A program made the position numbers and the translations under genes. Shown piece after piece: positions 49,765 to 60,131 of a DNA stretch of 64,000 nt (the stretch's first letter is position 1; each line of letters starts with the position of its first letter). Under the pieces are notes generated by a model. The model did not search any database and had not been told where the DNA came from. It saw nothing but the letters and a program-made list of their open reading frames with translations. Origin of the DNA: an uncultured Bacilli bacterium. GTDB taxonomy: Bacteria > Bacillota_I > Bacilli_A > RF39 > UBA660. Location of the stretch: NCBI GenBank assembly GCA_934098515.1, contig CAKOOK010000004.1, positions 1-64,000 of the forward strand. Direction: 5' to 3'.

Positions 49765-51182
49765 TGATTGATGAGTTAAAGAGTAAAAATAGTGAAGAGT
49801 TAGTTAGTGAAAGTATTAAGAAAGCTAAAGAAACTAATGTAGAGATCAATTCATTTGTAACTATAATTGATAATCCAGAACATGTTAATAATGAAGAGAG
49901 TCCTCTTAATGGAATACCTTATGCTGCTAAGGATTTGTTTAGTACTAAGGATATTTTAACTACTGGTTCGTCTAATATTTTAGCAAATTATGTGCCATTT
50001 TATGATGCGACTGTTATTAAGAGATTAAAGGATGCTGGAGCTATTCTTATTGGTAAGACGGTATGTGATGAGTTTGGTTTAGGTGGAACTGGTACTACTG
50101 GGCATACAGGGGTTGTTAAGAATCCATGGGATATTACTAGAGGAGCTGGTGGTTCGTCATCTGGTTCTGCTACTAGTGTAGCACTAGGCATTGTACCTTT
50201 TTCTTTAGGAACTGATACAGGGGATTCTGTTAGAAAGCCGGCATCATTTTGTGGGGTAGTTGGGTATAAACCTACATATGGGCTTATTCCTAGATATGGA
50301 GTGTTACCTTTTGCATCATCCTTAGATCATGTTGGTTTATTTACTACGTGTGTTAAGGATGCTGCAGTAGTAACTGATGTGATTAAAGGCTTTGATGGTA
50401 AGGATATGACTAGTTTAAAAACTGAAGAGAGTTTGGCTTCTGGTCTTAATGGTATTATTTCTGGTAAGAAGTTATTTTATATTAAAGAATTAACTGATAT
50501 AGAATATTATGATAATCCTAGTGAGGATGTTATTAGTACTTTAAGTTTGTTTAAGGAGAATATTGCTAAGATAAAAGAGCTTGGGGTTGAAGTTTATGAA
50601 GAAAGTCTAGATGAAAAGATAATTGATGCACTGGGGCCAGCTTATACTATTATTTCTTGTGCTGAAGCAACTAGTAATTTGTCTATGTATACTGGAATTA
50701 ATTTTGGTATGCGTGGTGTTGGTAATAATATTAAAGATATGATTAAGGATCATCGTACTAAAGGATTTAGTTCTTTAATTAAGAGAAGACTTGTTATTGG
50801 TAGTTATGTTTTAGAGGAGAAAAATCAAGAAAGATATTATTTAAATGCATGCAGGGTAAGACAATTAGTAATTGATAAGATGAATGAGTTTTTAAGTAAG
50901 TATGATGCGTTAGTTATGCCGGCTAGTTTTAAAGCACCACTTTTAGTTTCTGCCAATGATGTTATTACAGAGAGTAAGAAAGATGTTGCTAGTACACTTT
51001 TAATTGGTAATTTTGGAGGTTATCCTTCTATTACTATTCCTTGTGGTTTTGTAGATGATATGCCATTGGGGCTTAACTTAACTGGAAGAGTTAAAGGGGA
51101 TAAAGATTTATTAAATATTGCATATGGCGTTGAGCAAAAACTAGGGTTTGCTGGACAAATTGTAGGAGGTAAACATGAGTAA
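49764..51182 (+). CDS. gatA: Aspartyl/glutamyl-tRNA amidotransferase subunit A
   Basis: The 472-aa amidase releases ammonia from glutamine. The amidase triad is visible: Lys in YAAKDLF, and Ser residues in RGAGGSSSGSATSVALG and LGTDTGDSVRKPASFCG. Partner of GatC and GatB. In the Gln pathway it converts Glu-tRNA-Gln to Gln-tRNA-Gln; with asnS present this is the more likely main role. Confidence 0.95.
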   Translation: MIDELKSKNSEELVSESIKKAKETNVEINSFVTIIDNPEHVNNEESPLNGIPYAAKDLFSTKDILTTGSSNILANYVPFYDATVIKRLKDAGAILIGKTVCDEFGLGGTGTTGHTGVVKNPWDITRGAGGSSSGSATSVALGIVPFSLGTDTGDSVRKPASFCGVVGYKPTYGLIPRYGVLPFASSLDHVGLFTTCVKDAAVVTDVIKGFDGKDMTSLKTEESLASGLNGIISGKKLFYIKELTDIEYYDNPSEDVISTLSLFKENIAKIKELGVEVYEESLDEKIIDALGPAYTIISCAEATSNLSMYTGINFGMRGVGNNIKDMIKDHRTKGFSSLIKRRLVIGSYVLEEKNQERYYLNACRVRQLVIDKMNEFLSKYDALVMPASFKAPLLVSANDVITESKKDVASTLLIGNFGGYPSITIPCGFVDDMPLGLNLTGRVKGDKDLLNIAYGVEQKLGFAGQIVGGKHE

Positions 51183-52614
51183 ATATAAAACAATTATTGG
51201 GTTAGAGTTACACTGCGAACTTATTACTAATTCTAAAGTTTTTTCTCCTAGCCGTAATAGTTACTGTGAAGTGCCAAACTCTAATGTTAATGAGATTGAT
51301 ATGTCTTTTCCAGGTATTATGCCTTATTTAAATAAAGAAGCTGTTAAGAAAGCTTTAAAGATGAGTATGGTTTTAGGGTGCACACAACCTGATGAACTAG
51401 TATTTGATCGTAAGAATTATTTTTATCCTGATTTACCTAAAGGGTATCAAATTACTCAAGTTACGAAACCAGTTGGTATTAATGGTCATGTAGAACTTAT
51501 TTCTAATGGAAAACCATTTGTAGCTGAGATTCATGATATTCATTTAGAAGAAGATACGGCTTCCCTTGATCATTATGATTTCTTTTCATTAATAGATTAT
51601 AATAGAGCAGGTGTTCCATTAATTGAGATAGTTACAACGCCTTGTTTTGAAGGTGCTGATGAAGTTGTTGAGTTCTTAGAATATTTAACAAATAGTCTTA
51701 AGTATTGTGGTATTTCAGAAGCTGATACTAAGAAAGGGCAAATTAGATGTGATGTTAATGTTAATCTTAAAAATGATGCTGGTGAGTATGTAACACCTAA
51801 AGTAGAGATTAAGAATATTAACTCATTTAGTAATGTAGCAAGTGCAATTAAGTATGAAACGTATAGACAAACTAAAGCATTAGAACTTAATCAAACTGAT
51901 GAGTTATGTCAGGAAACAAGAAGATATGATGAGACTACTAATACTACTATACGTATGCGTAAAAAAGAAGGAAGCATTGATTATAAGTATTTTGTTGAGC
52001 CTAATATTCCAAGAATTAAAATAGATTCTAAGTGGCTTGAGGAGATAAAAAGTGAGATACCAACACTTCCTAATGAAAGACTTAAGACCTATATGGAAAA
52101 GTATGGATTAAGTGAATATGATGGTAAGATTCTTGTTCGTAATAAAGATATATCTGATTATTTTAATAAATGTTTGCTTCTTGGAATTAATCCTAAAATA
52201 GCATCTAACTGGATAACTACGGAGATTATGTCTGTTATTAATAAGGAAAGCATTAATATTAAAGATTTATTCTTAACACCTGAAAGATTACTTCAAATAG
52301 TTAAAGCATTAGAATCTAATACAATATCTTCTAAGCAAGCTAAAGAGTTATTTGCTCTTACTCTAAAAGAGATGGCTGAACCAAATGCTTTAATTGAAAA
52401 GTATGGGATGAAACAACTAGATAATGATGATGAGTTAGAGTCTATTATTAAAAAGATTTTAGATAATAATGCATCTCAAATAGAGGCATACTGGAATGGT
52501 AAAACTAATATGTTTGATTATTTTGTAGGTCAAACAATGAAAGAAACTAGAGGTAAAGCTAATCCAGTTAAAGCAAAAGAAATTATTACAAGAGAGTTAA
52601 ATGCAAGAAAGTAA
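51175..52614 (+). CDS. gatB: Aspartyl/glutamyl-tRNA amidotransferase subunit B
   Basis: The 479-aa protein has the GatB kinase-like cradle (GLELHCELITNSKVFSP, DLPKGYQITQ, DYNRAGVPLIEIVT, CDVNVNLK, KVEIKNINSF) and the C-terminal YqeY-like helical tail (GKANPVKAKEIITRELN). It binds the misacylated tRNA and phosphorylates it. Overlaps gatA by 8 bp with AGGAGG. Confidence 0.96.
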   Translation: MSKYKTIIGLELHCELITNSKVFSPSRNSYCEVPNSNVNEIDMSFPGIMPYLNKEAVKKALKMSMVLGCTQPDELVFDRKNYFYPDLPKGYQITQVTKPVGINGHVELISNGKPFVAEIHDIHLEEDTASLDHYDFFSLIDYNRAGVPLIEIVTTPCFEGADEVVEFLEYLTNSLKYCGISEADTKKGQIRCDVNVNLKNDAGEYVTPKVEIKNINSFSNVASAIKYETYRQTKALELNQTDELCQETRRYDETTNTTIRMRKKEGSIDYKYFVEPNIPRIKIDSKWLEEIKSEIPTLPNERLKTYMEKYGLSEYDGKILVRNKDISDYFNKCLLLGINPKIASNWITTEIMSVINKESINIKDLFLTPERLLQIVKALESNTISSKQAKELFALTLKEMAEPNALIEKYGMKQLDNDDELESIIKKILDNNASQIEAYWNGKTNMFDYFVGQTMKETRGKANPVKAKEIITRELNARK

Positions 52615-52632
52615 CTTAATATTTGACATAAA

Positions 52633-52657
52633 GCAACCATAAAATGGTTGTTTTTTT
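52633..52657 (+). terminator. Terminator after gatB
   Basis: CAACCA (52634-52639) pairs with TGGTTG (52645-52650), seven T follow. Confidence 0.88.
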
Positions 52658-52697
52658 GAGCTTTTCTTTAGTATAATTAAACTTGAAGGAGAATATT

Positions 52698-54851
52698 ATG
52701 ATCAAATTAAAAGATGTATCTAAGTATTATTATAATAAGGGCCTTATAACTTCAGGTATTACTAAGATTAATGCTGAGTTTAATATAGGTGAGTTTATAG
52801 TAATTACTGGTGAGAGTGGTAGTGGTAAGTCAACTTTACTTAATGTTATATCGGGGCTAGATACTTATGAAGATGGTGAGATGTATATTGAAGGTAAGGA
52901 AACTAGTCATTACGGAGATGAAGACTTTGAAGAGTACCGTAAGGAATATATTAGTAATATCTTTCAAAATTTTAATTTAGTTGGAAGTTATACTGTATAT
53001 CAAAACATTGAACTAGTTATGCTTATTAATGGATATACTAAAAAGGAAGCTAGACCTAAGATATTAAAGCTTATTAATGAGGTAGAACTTACTAAGTATA
53101 AGAATACTAGAGTGTCTAAACTATCTGGTGGGCAGAAACAGAGAGTAGCTATTGCTAGAGCACTTGCTAAGAATACGCCAATTATTATTGCGGATGAGCC
53201 AACTGGTAATTTAGATAAAAGGGCTGCTGAAAGTGTACTTAAAACGCTTGCTCTTACGGCTAAAGATAAACTAGTTATTGTTGTAACACATAACTATGAA
53301 CAGGTTGAAAAGTATGCGACAAGAAAAATAACAATGTTTGATGGGAAAATTTTAGAAGATAAGGTTATTACTAAGATTGATGAAGTGAAAACAGATGGTA
53401 ATTTGGAAAGTAAGAAAATGAAACCATTATCTAAATTTAGGTTAGGTGTTAGAAATACGTTTAATATTGTTCCTAAGTTCTTATTACTTCTTGCTGTGTT
53501 TTTATTTATGTTTGCAGCTATTACTACTGAGATGGCTGGTTTTAGAGAAAATAAGTACGAGGAAGAACGTATTGGTTATAATTCATATTTACAGAATAAG
53601 GACACAAGTAGAATTATAATTAATAAGAGTGATAAATCGCCGTTTACTGATGAGGATTATCAAAGAATAGAGGCACTAGGTAATATTTCCAGAATTCAGA
53701 AAGATGATTATTTGGAGGATTTAAGTGCTAGTTTATATTCAGATTATTATTATATAAGTGGTAGAGTTATTAAGAAAACTAGTCAAAAACTTGATTTAGG
53801 TAGAAATATTGAGAAAGATAACGAAGTTGTTATTCAAATGAATAAAGAAAATAATTCAATAGGTGATCCTGAGAAAATTCTTAATAAGGAGTTTATGTAT
53901 AATTATCAAGATAATACTGATAAGTTAAAGGTTGTTGGGATTATCTTTAATGATGATTTGGATTATGAATCTATTATAGAAGTGTCTGATAATAAGATAA
54001 GTGAGTTTGTTTTAAATTATGTAATTAGTCATACTTCACAAACTTTAGCGGTTAATGGTGCGGATACTTATTGTAATTTATTATATATTGATAGTGTTAA
54101 TGATAGCTCTATTTATGTTAATGAGAATTTAAATAATAATAGTTATCCTATTAAGATGATCAGTTTATCTTTAGGTAATACGTATGTTAATAAGGTGTTT
54201 GATTTGAAGGTAGAACATGTAATAAATAAGTATAATTCTAAAAGGTTAACTGGTTATTCCTATGAAGAAAATACTTGTTATTTAAGTAAAAATTTAATTA
54301 GAAATACTTTAATAAGTGATAAGTATCAAACTAGTATATTTGTTAAAGATGAAGTTAAGATAAATGATACGATAGAAGAGTTAATGAATTTAGGATATAG
54401 TACTTATGCTGTTAAAGATATGCTGATTAATGAAAGTGCGACAATGACATATATTTATAATATTATTAATTTAGTTTTGATGATTATTATACTTGTGGCG
54501 ATGTTCTTTATTTCATATTTAATTATTAAATTAATTTTAAAATCACGTAAGAATTATTATACGATTATTAGAATACTCGGTGGAAGTAAGAAAAACTGTA
54601 AGAGTATCTTAAAGATAGAGTTATATACTATTTTAAATATAGCGTTCATTATAATTGCTTTCCTTGTGTATATGATAACTCGTGGTATGATAGATATTTC
54701 TTTAAGAAGTAGTTTAAAATTATTAAATATAAAAGATTATGTTCTAATTTATATTTTGATATTTGCACTAACTTATTTAATAAGTGTTCGTTTTGGCAGA
54801 TTTATCTTTAAAGAAAGTGCGATTAAGACTTATAACGAAAAGGAAGAGTAA
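52698..54851 (+). CDS. ABC transporter: fused ATPase and FtsX-type permease (1)
   Basis: The 717-aa protein has an N-terminal NBD of the MacB/LolD type (Walker A GESGSGKSTL, LSGGQKQRVAIARAL, Walker [14 protein letters not shown]-loop THNYEQ) and a C-terminal membrane part: TM helix (~256-275), a ~300-residue extracytoplasmic domain, then three TM helices with FtsX motifs. Such MacB-like units move substrates across the envelope mechanically. ATG 52698 follows AAGGAG. Immediately upstream of a homologous protein, suggesting a heterodimer. Confidence 0.88.
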   Translation: MIKLKDVSKYYYNKGLITSGITKINAEFNIGEFIVITGESGSGKSTLLNVISGLDTYEDGEMYIEGKETSHYGDEDFEEYRKEYISNIFQNFNLVGSYTVYQNIELVMLINGYTKKEARPKILKLINEVELTKYKNTRVSKLSGGQKQRVAIARALAKNTPIIIADEPTGNLDKRAAESVLKTLALTAKDKLVIVVTHNYEQVEKYATRKITMFDGKILEDKVITKIDEVKTDGNLESKKMKPLSKFRLGVRNTFNIVPKFLLLLAVFLFMFAAITTEMAGFRENKYEEERIGYNSYLQNKDTSRIIINKSDKSPFTDEDYQRIEALGNISRIQKDDYLEDLSASLYSDYYYISGRVIKKTSQKLDLGRNIEKDNEVVIQMNKENNSIGDPEKILNKEFMYNYQDNTDKLKVVGIIFNDDLDYESIIEVSDNKISEFVLNYVISHTSQTLAVNGADTYCNLLYIDSVNDSSIYVNENLNNNSYPIKMISLSLGNTYVNKVFDLKVEHVINKYNSKRLTGYSYEENTCYLSKNLIRNTLISDKYQTSIFVKDEVKINDTIEELMNLGYSTYAVKDMLINESATMTYIYNIINLVLMIIILVAMFFISYLIIKLILKSRKNYYTIIRILGGSKKNCKSILKIELYTILNIAFIIIAFLVYMITRGMIDISLRSSLKLLNIKDYVLIYILIFALTYLISVRFGRFIFKESAIKTYNEKEE

Positions 54852-57244
54852 TGATAAGACTAGAAAAAGTAAATAAATATTACAATAAGGGTAAGAAAAA
54901 TCAAATCCACGTTATAGATAATACAAGTTTAGAATTAGGGGAGAAAGGTTTAGTTGCTCTTTTAGGTCCTTCTGGATGTGGTAAAACAACTCTTTTGAAT
55001 GTTATTGGCGGTTTAGATAAAATTAAAAAGGGAAAAATTTATGTAAATGGACAGAAGATAAGTACAAGAAGGTCTTATAAGGTAGATAAGATACGTAATT
55101 TAAATATTGGATATATTTTTCAAGATTATAAGTTAATAGATAATTTGTCTGTATATGATAATGTTGCGATTGTCTTAAAGATGATTGGTATTAAGGATAA
55201 AAATGAGATTAAAAAGAGAGTTGAATATATTTTAAATAGTCTTAATATTTATCGTTTTAAATCAAGACCAGCATCAATGCTTTCTGGAGGGCAAAGACAA
55301 AGAGTTGGAATTGCTAGAGCGTTAGTAAAGGATCCGGATATTATTTTAGCAGATGAACCAACTGGTAATTTAGATTCTAAAAATTCTTTAGAGATTATGA
55401 ATATTATTAAAGCAATTTCTAAAAATAGATTAGTTATTTTAGTTACACATGAGACAGAACTTGCACATTTTTATGCTGATCGCATTATTGAGATTGAAGA
55501 TGGTAAGATTGAGAAGGATTATACTAATGATAATAAGAATGGTTTAGATTATCGTATTGAAAATAATATTTATTTAAAAGATTTAAAGCATCAAGAAGTT
55601 AATGATAAAAATTTAAAATTTCAAATTTATGAAAATAAGGAAACTAATTTAAATATTACTTTGGTTGTTCAAAATGGTAATATTTATATAAAGAATGACG
55701 GGCCTGAAAAAGTAGAAGTTATTGGTACGGATTCTAATATTGAACTTATTGATGATCATTATAAGACAATTGCTAAAGAAGATGCTGAAAAATATAATTT
55801 TGATTTTCAAAGTATTATTAGTAAAGATTTTAAGAAGAGGTATTCTAGTATTTTTAATCCGATAACGTTTATAAAAAGTGGTTTTAAAAAGATTATTAAT
55901 TATAAACCACTTAAGAAGTTTTTACTTCTTGGGTATATGGCGGCAGCTATGTTTATCTTATTTAGTGTAAGCAGAATAGCAGCAACTTTTGTAGTAAAAG
56001 ATGAAGATTTTATTAAGTATAATGATACATATATTCAAATTAGTACTAATAAGTTAAATGTTGCAGATTATAATAAGGTAACTAATATAGATGATATTAA
56101 TTATGCTATGCCAGGAGATTCTTTAGTTAGTCTACCTTTAGTGTATAATAATTTACTTCAAACTACTGGTGTAAGAGAGTATGTTACGGGATCTCTTGCT
56201 AGTGTTAAATTACTTAAGAATGAAGATATTTTATATGGTAAGATGCCAGTAAATAAGAATGAGATAGCAATAAGTAAGACTGTTGCTGAAAAGGTTTTAA
56301 GTAATGGTTATGCTAAGGAAGCAGGTATTAATACTATTAATGGATTTGTTGGTAAGATTATTAGGTTAGATTATTCTAGTGATATGATAGTAACTGGTAT
56401 AGTGGATACGTCTAATCCTTCGGTTTATGCTTTTGAAGAAGAGTTTACTAATATCTTATATAATAATGCTTTAAATGAAGATAAAGCTATTGAACTTTCT
56501 AATATGGGAAGCGTGGAGTATGTTTTAAAGGAAGGCAAGAATCCAGAAAATACTTATGAGATTATAGTTCCTTATAGTCAAAGATATGCTTATCCATTAA
56601 ATGAAAAAGTAGATGAGAAAATTAATGATAAGAAATTAAAAGTTGTTGGTTATTATTTATCTAGTAAGACAAGTAAGTATATAACTAATGAAGAGACGAT
56701 GAAGATGCAACTTATTAATAATTCTAGAAGTATTACAATTAGTTCTAATGATAAGGAAACTGTAATAGAAGAGTTAAAAAATAGAGAAATAAGTGCCAGA
56801 GATACTTATGAAATAGCAAGAAATGAATATATTAGGGATAATGAGAGTGCAACGAATGCAATTTTAATATTTTCGGCAGTTATTATAGTAATATCTTTAA
56901 TTGAGGTATTCTTAATGATAAGATCATCATTCTTATCTAGAATTAGAGAAATTGGTATTTATAGAGCAATTGGTGTTAAGAAGAAAGATATTTATAAGAT
57001 GTTCTTAGGTGAAATTCTTGCAATATCATTTACTGCATCTTTAGGTGGTATTATCTTAATGACTTATGTTTTATATAATATTACTCAGATTAAATTTTTA
57101 ACAGATTTCTGTGTTCTTAATCCATTTACTATTGGTATTTCGGTTATTATTTGTTTTGGATTTAATATAATTGTTGGACTTATTCCAGTAGCAAATACCA
57201 TGCATAAAAGACCAGCAGAGATTTTATCGAGAAAAGACATTTAG
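54851..57244 (+). CDS. ABC transporter: fused ATPase and FtsX-type permease (2)
   Basis: The 797-aa partner has NBD motifs [37 protein letters not shown] and THETE, followed by a ~100-residue insert, then a TM helix (~355), a large extracytoplasmic domain and three C-terminal TM helices ([22 protein letters not shown], an FtsX signature). It begins at the stop of the first gene. Likely substrates: antimicrobial peptides, lipoproteins or cell-wall hydrolase regulation; no two-component system is next to it to decide. Confidence 0.88.
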   Translation: MIRLEKVNKYYNKGKKNQIHVIDNTSLELGEKGLVALLGPSGCGKTTLLNVIGGLDKIKKGKIYVNGQKISTRRSYKVDKIRNLNIGYIFQDYKLIDNLSVYDNVAIVLKMIGIKDKNEIKKRVEYILNSLNIYRFKSRPASMLSGGQRQRVGIARALVKDPDIILADEPTGNLDSKNSLEIMNIIKAISKNRLVILVTHETELAHFYADRIIEIEDGKIEKDYTNDNKNGLDYRIENNIYLKDLKHQEVNDKNLKFQIYENKETNLNITLVVQNGNIYIKNDGPEKVEVIGTDSNIELIDDHYKTIAKEDAEKYNFDFQSIISKDFKKRYSSIFNPITFIKSGFKKIINYKPLKKFLLLGYMAAAMFILFSVSRIAATFVVKDEDFIKYNDTYIQISTNKLNVADYNKVTNIDDINYAMPGDSLVSLPLVYNNLLQTTGVREYVTGSLASVKLLKNEDILYGKMPVNKNEIAISKTVAEKVLSNGYAKEAGINTINGFVGKIIRLDYSSDMIVTGIVDTSNPSVYAFEEEFTNILYNNALNEDKAIELSNMGSVEYVLKEGKNPENTYEIIVPYSQRYAYPLNEKVDEKINDKKLKVVGYYLSSKTSKYITNEETMKMQLINNSRSITISSNDKETVIEELKNREISARDTYEIARNEYIRDNESATNAILIFSAVIIVISLIEVFLMIRSSFLSRIREIGIYRAIGVKKKDIYKMFLGEILAISFTASLGGIILMTYVLYNITQIKFLTDFCVLNPFTIGISVIICFGFNIIVGLIPVANTMHKRPAEILSRKDI

Positions 57245-57257
57245 AGTGTCTTTTTTT
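57232..57257 (+). terminator. Terminator after ABC genes
   Basis: AAAAGACA (57232-57239) pairs with TGTCTTTT (57247-57254); T run. Confidence 0.88.
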
Positions 57258-57309
57258 CTTGAAGTAAAATTAAATAAATGTTAATATTAAATAGGAAAGT
57301 AGGGATAAG

Positions 57310-58281
57310 ATGAAACATATTATGCCAGTAAAAGATGATACAGATCCTATACTTAAAGCATATTTCAAAGTTGAAGAAGAGGCTTTTCCTAGTAAAGTAG
57401 AAGAACTTTATATTAAACTTGCTAATTTAGTAAGTGATTATTTTGAGTATTATGGTGTGCTTAGTAAAAAACAAACTGATTATGATGCTAGTTTTAATAT
57501 AATTACTAGTTATGGTTCGAAAATGATGACTTTAAAAGCTAAAATATTTGTTATAGAAGAGCAAATTAGAAGTATTGTTTCTGGACAGATGAACAGTAGT
57601 GATGTTAATCTTTTACATAAGTTATCATCACAACTTTATCCATTAAAACGCAGTTTAGAAACAATGCAGAGACAAGATGATAATAATAGAAGAGTGGTAA
57701 ACTCTAAAAATAATGAAATAAGTTCGGTTCATAGTTTACTTATGAATATAATAAGTGGTATTCGTGATATTCTAAAAGAAATTGTTAGTTTGGATATAAA
57801 TGGGGTTAGAAAATTAGATAGAATAAAAGTAACTGATAAACATGAAAATGAGATAAGGGAAATTTTTAAATTTAGTAAAGATTATGGGGATATTTTTATT
57901 TCTTATTTACATTCTAGTGTAGATGCTAGAATTGCGGCTTTTAATATGATTGAAGCAATTGCCGAGAAGATTATTTCTTTATATAATCATAATGTTTTAG
58001 GTGAAGGCTTTAGTATTGAAGAGACTGATAGGTATAGGGTTGCTGATCATGTTATTGCTTCGGCTTCTTTGGATAATCTTATTAATGGTAGGGATGTTAA
58101 TGATATTGAAAAGTTGCAATCTGAGGATATTCCTATTTTAAATGAAAGTACAAAGTTTTTAACTACTGGTTTAATTAATCCGCAACTTATCGAAAGGTAT
58201 AAGACAGAAGTTGTTAGTTATAATAATAGAATGCTTTTAAAATCATTAGAAAATGGTGCTCTTAGAAGTTATTATATTTAA
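57310..58281 (+). CDS. Helical protein of unknown function upstream of a HerA-type ATPase
   Basis: The 323-aa protein has no TM segment and long helical/coiled-coil stretches (~75-160, e.g. AKIFVIEEQIRSIVSGQM). I do not recognise it. AGTAGGG precedes the ATG. A short terminator-like hairpin separates it from the HerA gene, but the three genes 57310-62333 run in one direction in a stretch with no other annotation clue and may be functionally linked. Confidence 0.65.
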   Translation: MKHIMPVKDDTDPILKAYFKVEEEAFPSKVEELYIKLANLVSDYFEYYGVLSKKQTDYDASFNIITSYGSKMMTLKAKIFVIEEQIRSIVSGQMNSSDVNLLHKLSSQLYPLKRSLETMQRQDDNNRRVVNSKNNEISSVHSLLMNIISGIRDILKEIVSLDINGVRKLDRIKVTDKHENEIREIFKFSKDYGDIFISYLHSSVDARIAAFNMIEAIAEKIISLYNHNVLGEGFSIEETDRYRVADHVIASASLDNLINGRDVNDIEKLQSEDIPILNESTKFLTTGLINPQLIERYKTEVVSYNNRMLLKSLENGALRSYYI

Positions 58282-58285
58282 AATT

Positions 58286-58313
58286 AAGGGAAATATCTAG
58301 ATTTCCTTTTTTT
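58286..58313 (+). terminator. Terminator between helical protein and HerA genes
   Basis: AAGGGAAAT (58286-58294) pairs with ATTTCCTTT (58301-58309) with a wobble; T run. Confidence 0.7.
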
Positions 58314-58315
58314 AG

Positions 58316-58326
58316 TGTGATATACT
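58316..58326 (+). promoter_or_regulatory. Extended -10 promoter candidate of the HerA gene
   Basis: TGTGATATACT gives TG-n-TATACT, as at the Tad locus; -35 unclear. Confidence 0.4.
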
Positions 58327-58353
58327 AATTTTATAGTAAAGAGGTTGGATAAA

Positions 58354-60114
58354 ATGTTTGGAAAGATAAAGTATATTAGTGATAATACTGCGGTTGTTGA
58401 AATTAATAAAGATGGTAATCTCGTTAGTAATTTAATGAATTTACATGTTGTATTTGAATCTAATGGTGATAAACTTTTGGGTGAAGTTAAGAATGTTGAT
58501 GAAAACTCTGTAAAGATAGAGTTATTAGGTGAGTTTGCTGGTACTCGTTTTATTGCAGGTACTATTAAGAAACCTACTTTAACAAGTACTCTTAGAGTAA
58601 TTAATGAAGAAGAACTTGATATTATAATGGGTAAGGCTGATGAAAACTCATTATATATTGGTAAGAGTCCGATTTATAAAGATAGAAGTATTTATGCAAA
58701 TATTAATGATTTATTTTCAAACCATTTAGCAATATTTGGTAACTCTGGTTCAGGTAAATCTTGTTCAGTTTCAAGAATAGTACAAAATATATTTTTAAAT
58801 CAAAACTTCTTAGCACAGAATGCAAACCTTTTTATTTTTGATGCTTATGGTGAGTATAAGAATGCTTTTAGAGATATAAATAAGATTAATCAAGCATATC
58901 AATATAAGTTTTTAACGACTAATCCAACAGAAGAAACGGATATGTTATTTCAGTTACCTGTTTTCTTATTTACTAATGATGATGTAGCACTTTTGCTTAA
59001 TGCAGATAATCATGCACAACTTACAATTATTGAACGTATGATGAAACTCGCTAAATTATTTAGTCGTAATGATGCAGTTACTGAGAAACTTAAGAATCAC
59101 TTAATTGCTAAAGCTATTCAGTCAGTATTATTTAGTAATCAAAATGCTTCTGGTAAGAAAAATGATATTTTTACAATTATTTCATCTTGTCAAACACCTG
59201 CATTTAATATGAATACGGAGATTCAAGGTATTGGTTATACAAGAAGATTTAGTGAGTGCTTTAAAATTGATAGTAAAGGTGAGTTTGGTGAAAGTGTTCT
59301 TATTAATGAATATATTGCTAAAAATCTTAATGAAGAGTTAGAAAGTACTATTGAGGTTCCTAGTCAGGCTTTCTTTACATTAAGGGATATGGAGAAGGCT
59401 TTAGAGTTTACTTTAATTGGTGAAGGGTTCTTAAATAATAGATTAATGCAAGATTCAGCAATTATTTTAAAGGTTAGATTACACTCTATTATTAATAGTC
59501 GTAATGCATTGTATTTTGATATTAAGCAGTATATTACTTTAGAACAGTATATATCTAGTTTGATTGTCCTAAATCATAGACGTAGTCAAATTATTAATAT
59601 TAATTTAGAAGATGTTGATGATAATTTAGCGAAGGTTATTGTTAAGATTGTTAGTAAGATGATATTTGATTTTTCTAAGTCACGCAAGATTAGAGCATCT
59701 ATTCCATTTCATTTAATTATAGAAGAAGCACATAGATATGTAGTTGCAGATAATGATAAGTTCCTTCTTGGTTATAATATATTTGAACGTATTGCTAAGG
59801 AAGGCCGTAAGTATGGCGTACTTATTGATTTAATTAGTCAAAGACCAGTTGATATTTCAGAAACTGTTGTAGCACAGATGAGTAACTTCTTAGTTTTAAA
59901 GATGACCCATCCAAAAGATTTAGAATATATTGAAAAGATGCTTCCAAATGTATCAAGTGATATTATTGAAAAACTTAATTCTTTGCAGTCTGGTACGTTA
60001 GTATCATTTGGTAATGCCTTTAAGATACCATTACTTATTAAGATGGATTTACCAAACCCATTACCATACTCTAGTAACTGTGATGTTATTGCTAGATGGA
60101 AAGGAAATAACTAA
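58354..60114 (+). CDS. HerA-type DUF87 ATPase
   Basis: The 586-aa protein has an N-terminal HAS-barrel-like beta domain (~1-95), a FtsK/HerA RecA core with Walker A GNSGSGKSCS (Lys135), FIFDAYGEY (Walker B-like), FHLIIEEAHRYV (acidic Glu pair), and ISQRPVDISETVVAQMSNFLVLKM (Arg finger region). HerA proteins form hexameric DNA translocases; in archaea with NurA in end resection, and in bacteria often in defence systems with a nuclease or SIR2/DUF4297 effector. No nuclease is encoded next to it. GAGGTTGG fixes ATG 58354. Confidence 0.88.
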   Translation: MFGKIKYISDNTAVVEINKDGNLVSNLMNLHVVFESNGDKLLGEVKNVDENSVKIELLGEFAGTRFIAGTIKKPTLTSTLRVINEEELDIIMGKADENSLYIGKSPIYKDRSIYANINDLFSNHLAIFGNSGSGKSCSVSRIVQNIFLNQNFLAQNANLFIFDAYGEYKNAFRDINKINQAYQYKFLTTNPTEETDMLFQLPVFLFTNDDVALLLNADNHAQLTIIERMMKLAKLFSRNDAVTEKLKNHLIAKAIQSVLFSNQNASGKKNDIFTIISSCQTPAFNMNTEIQGIGYTRRFSECFKIDSKGEFGESVLINEYIAKNLNEELESTIEVPSQAFFTLRDMEKALEFTLIGEGFLNNRLMQDSAIILKVRLHSIINSRNALYFDIKQYITLEQYISSLIVLNHRRSQIININLEDVDDNLAKVIVKIVSKMIFDFSKSRKIRASIPFHLIIEEAHRYVVADNDKFLLGYNIFERIAKEGRKYGVLIDLISQRPVDISETVVAQMSNFLVLKMTHPKDLEYIEKMLPNVSSDIIEKLNSLQSGTLVSFGNAFKIPLLIKMDLPNPLPYSSNCDVIARWKGNN

Positions 60115-60131
60115 TTATAGTTAAAGTGATT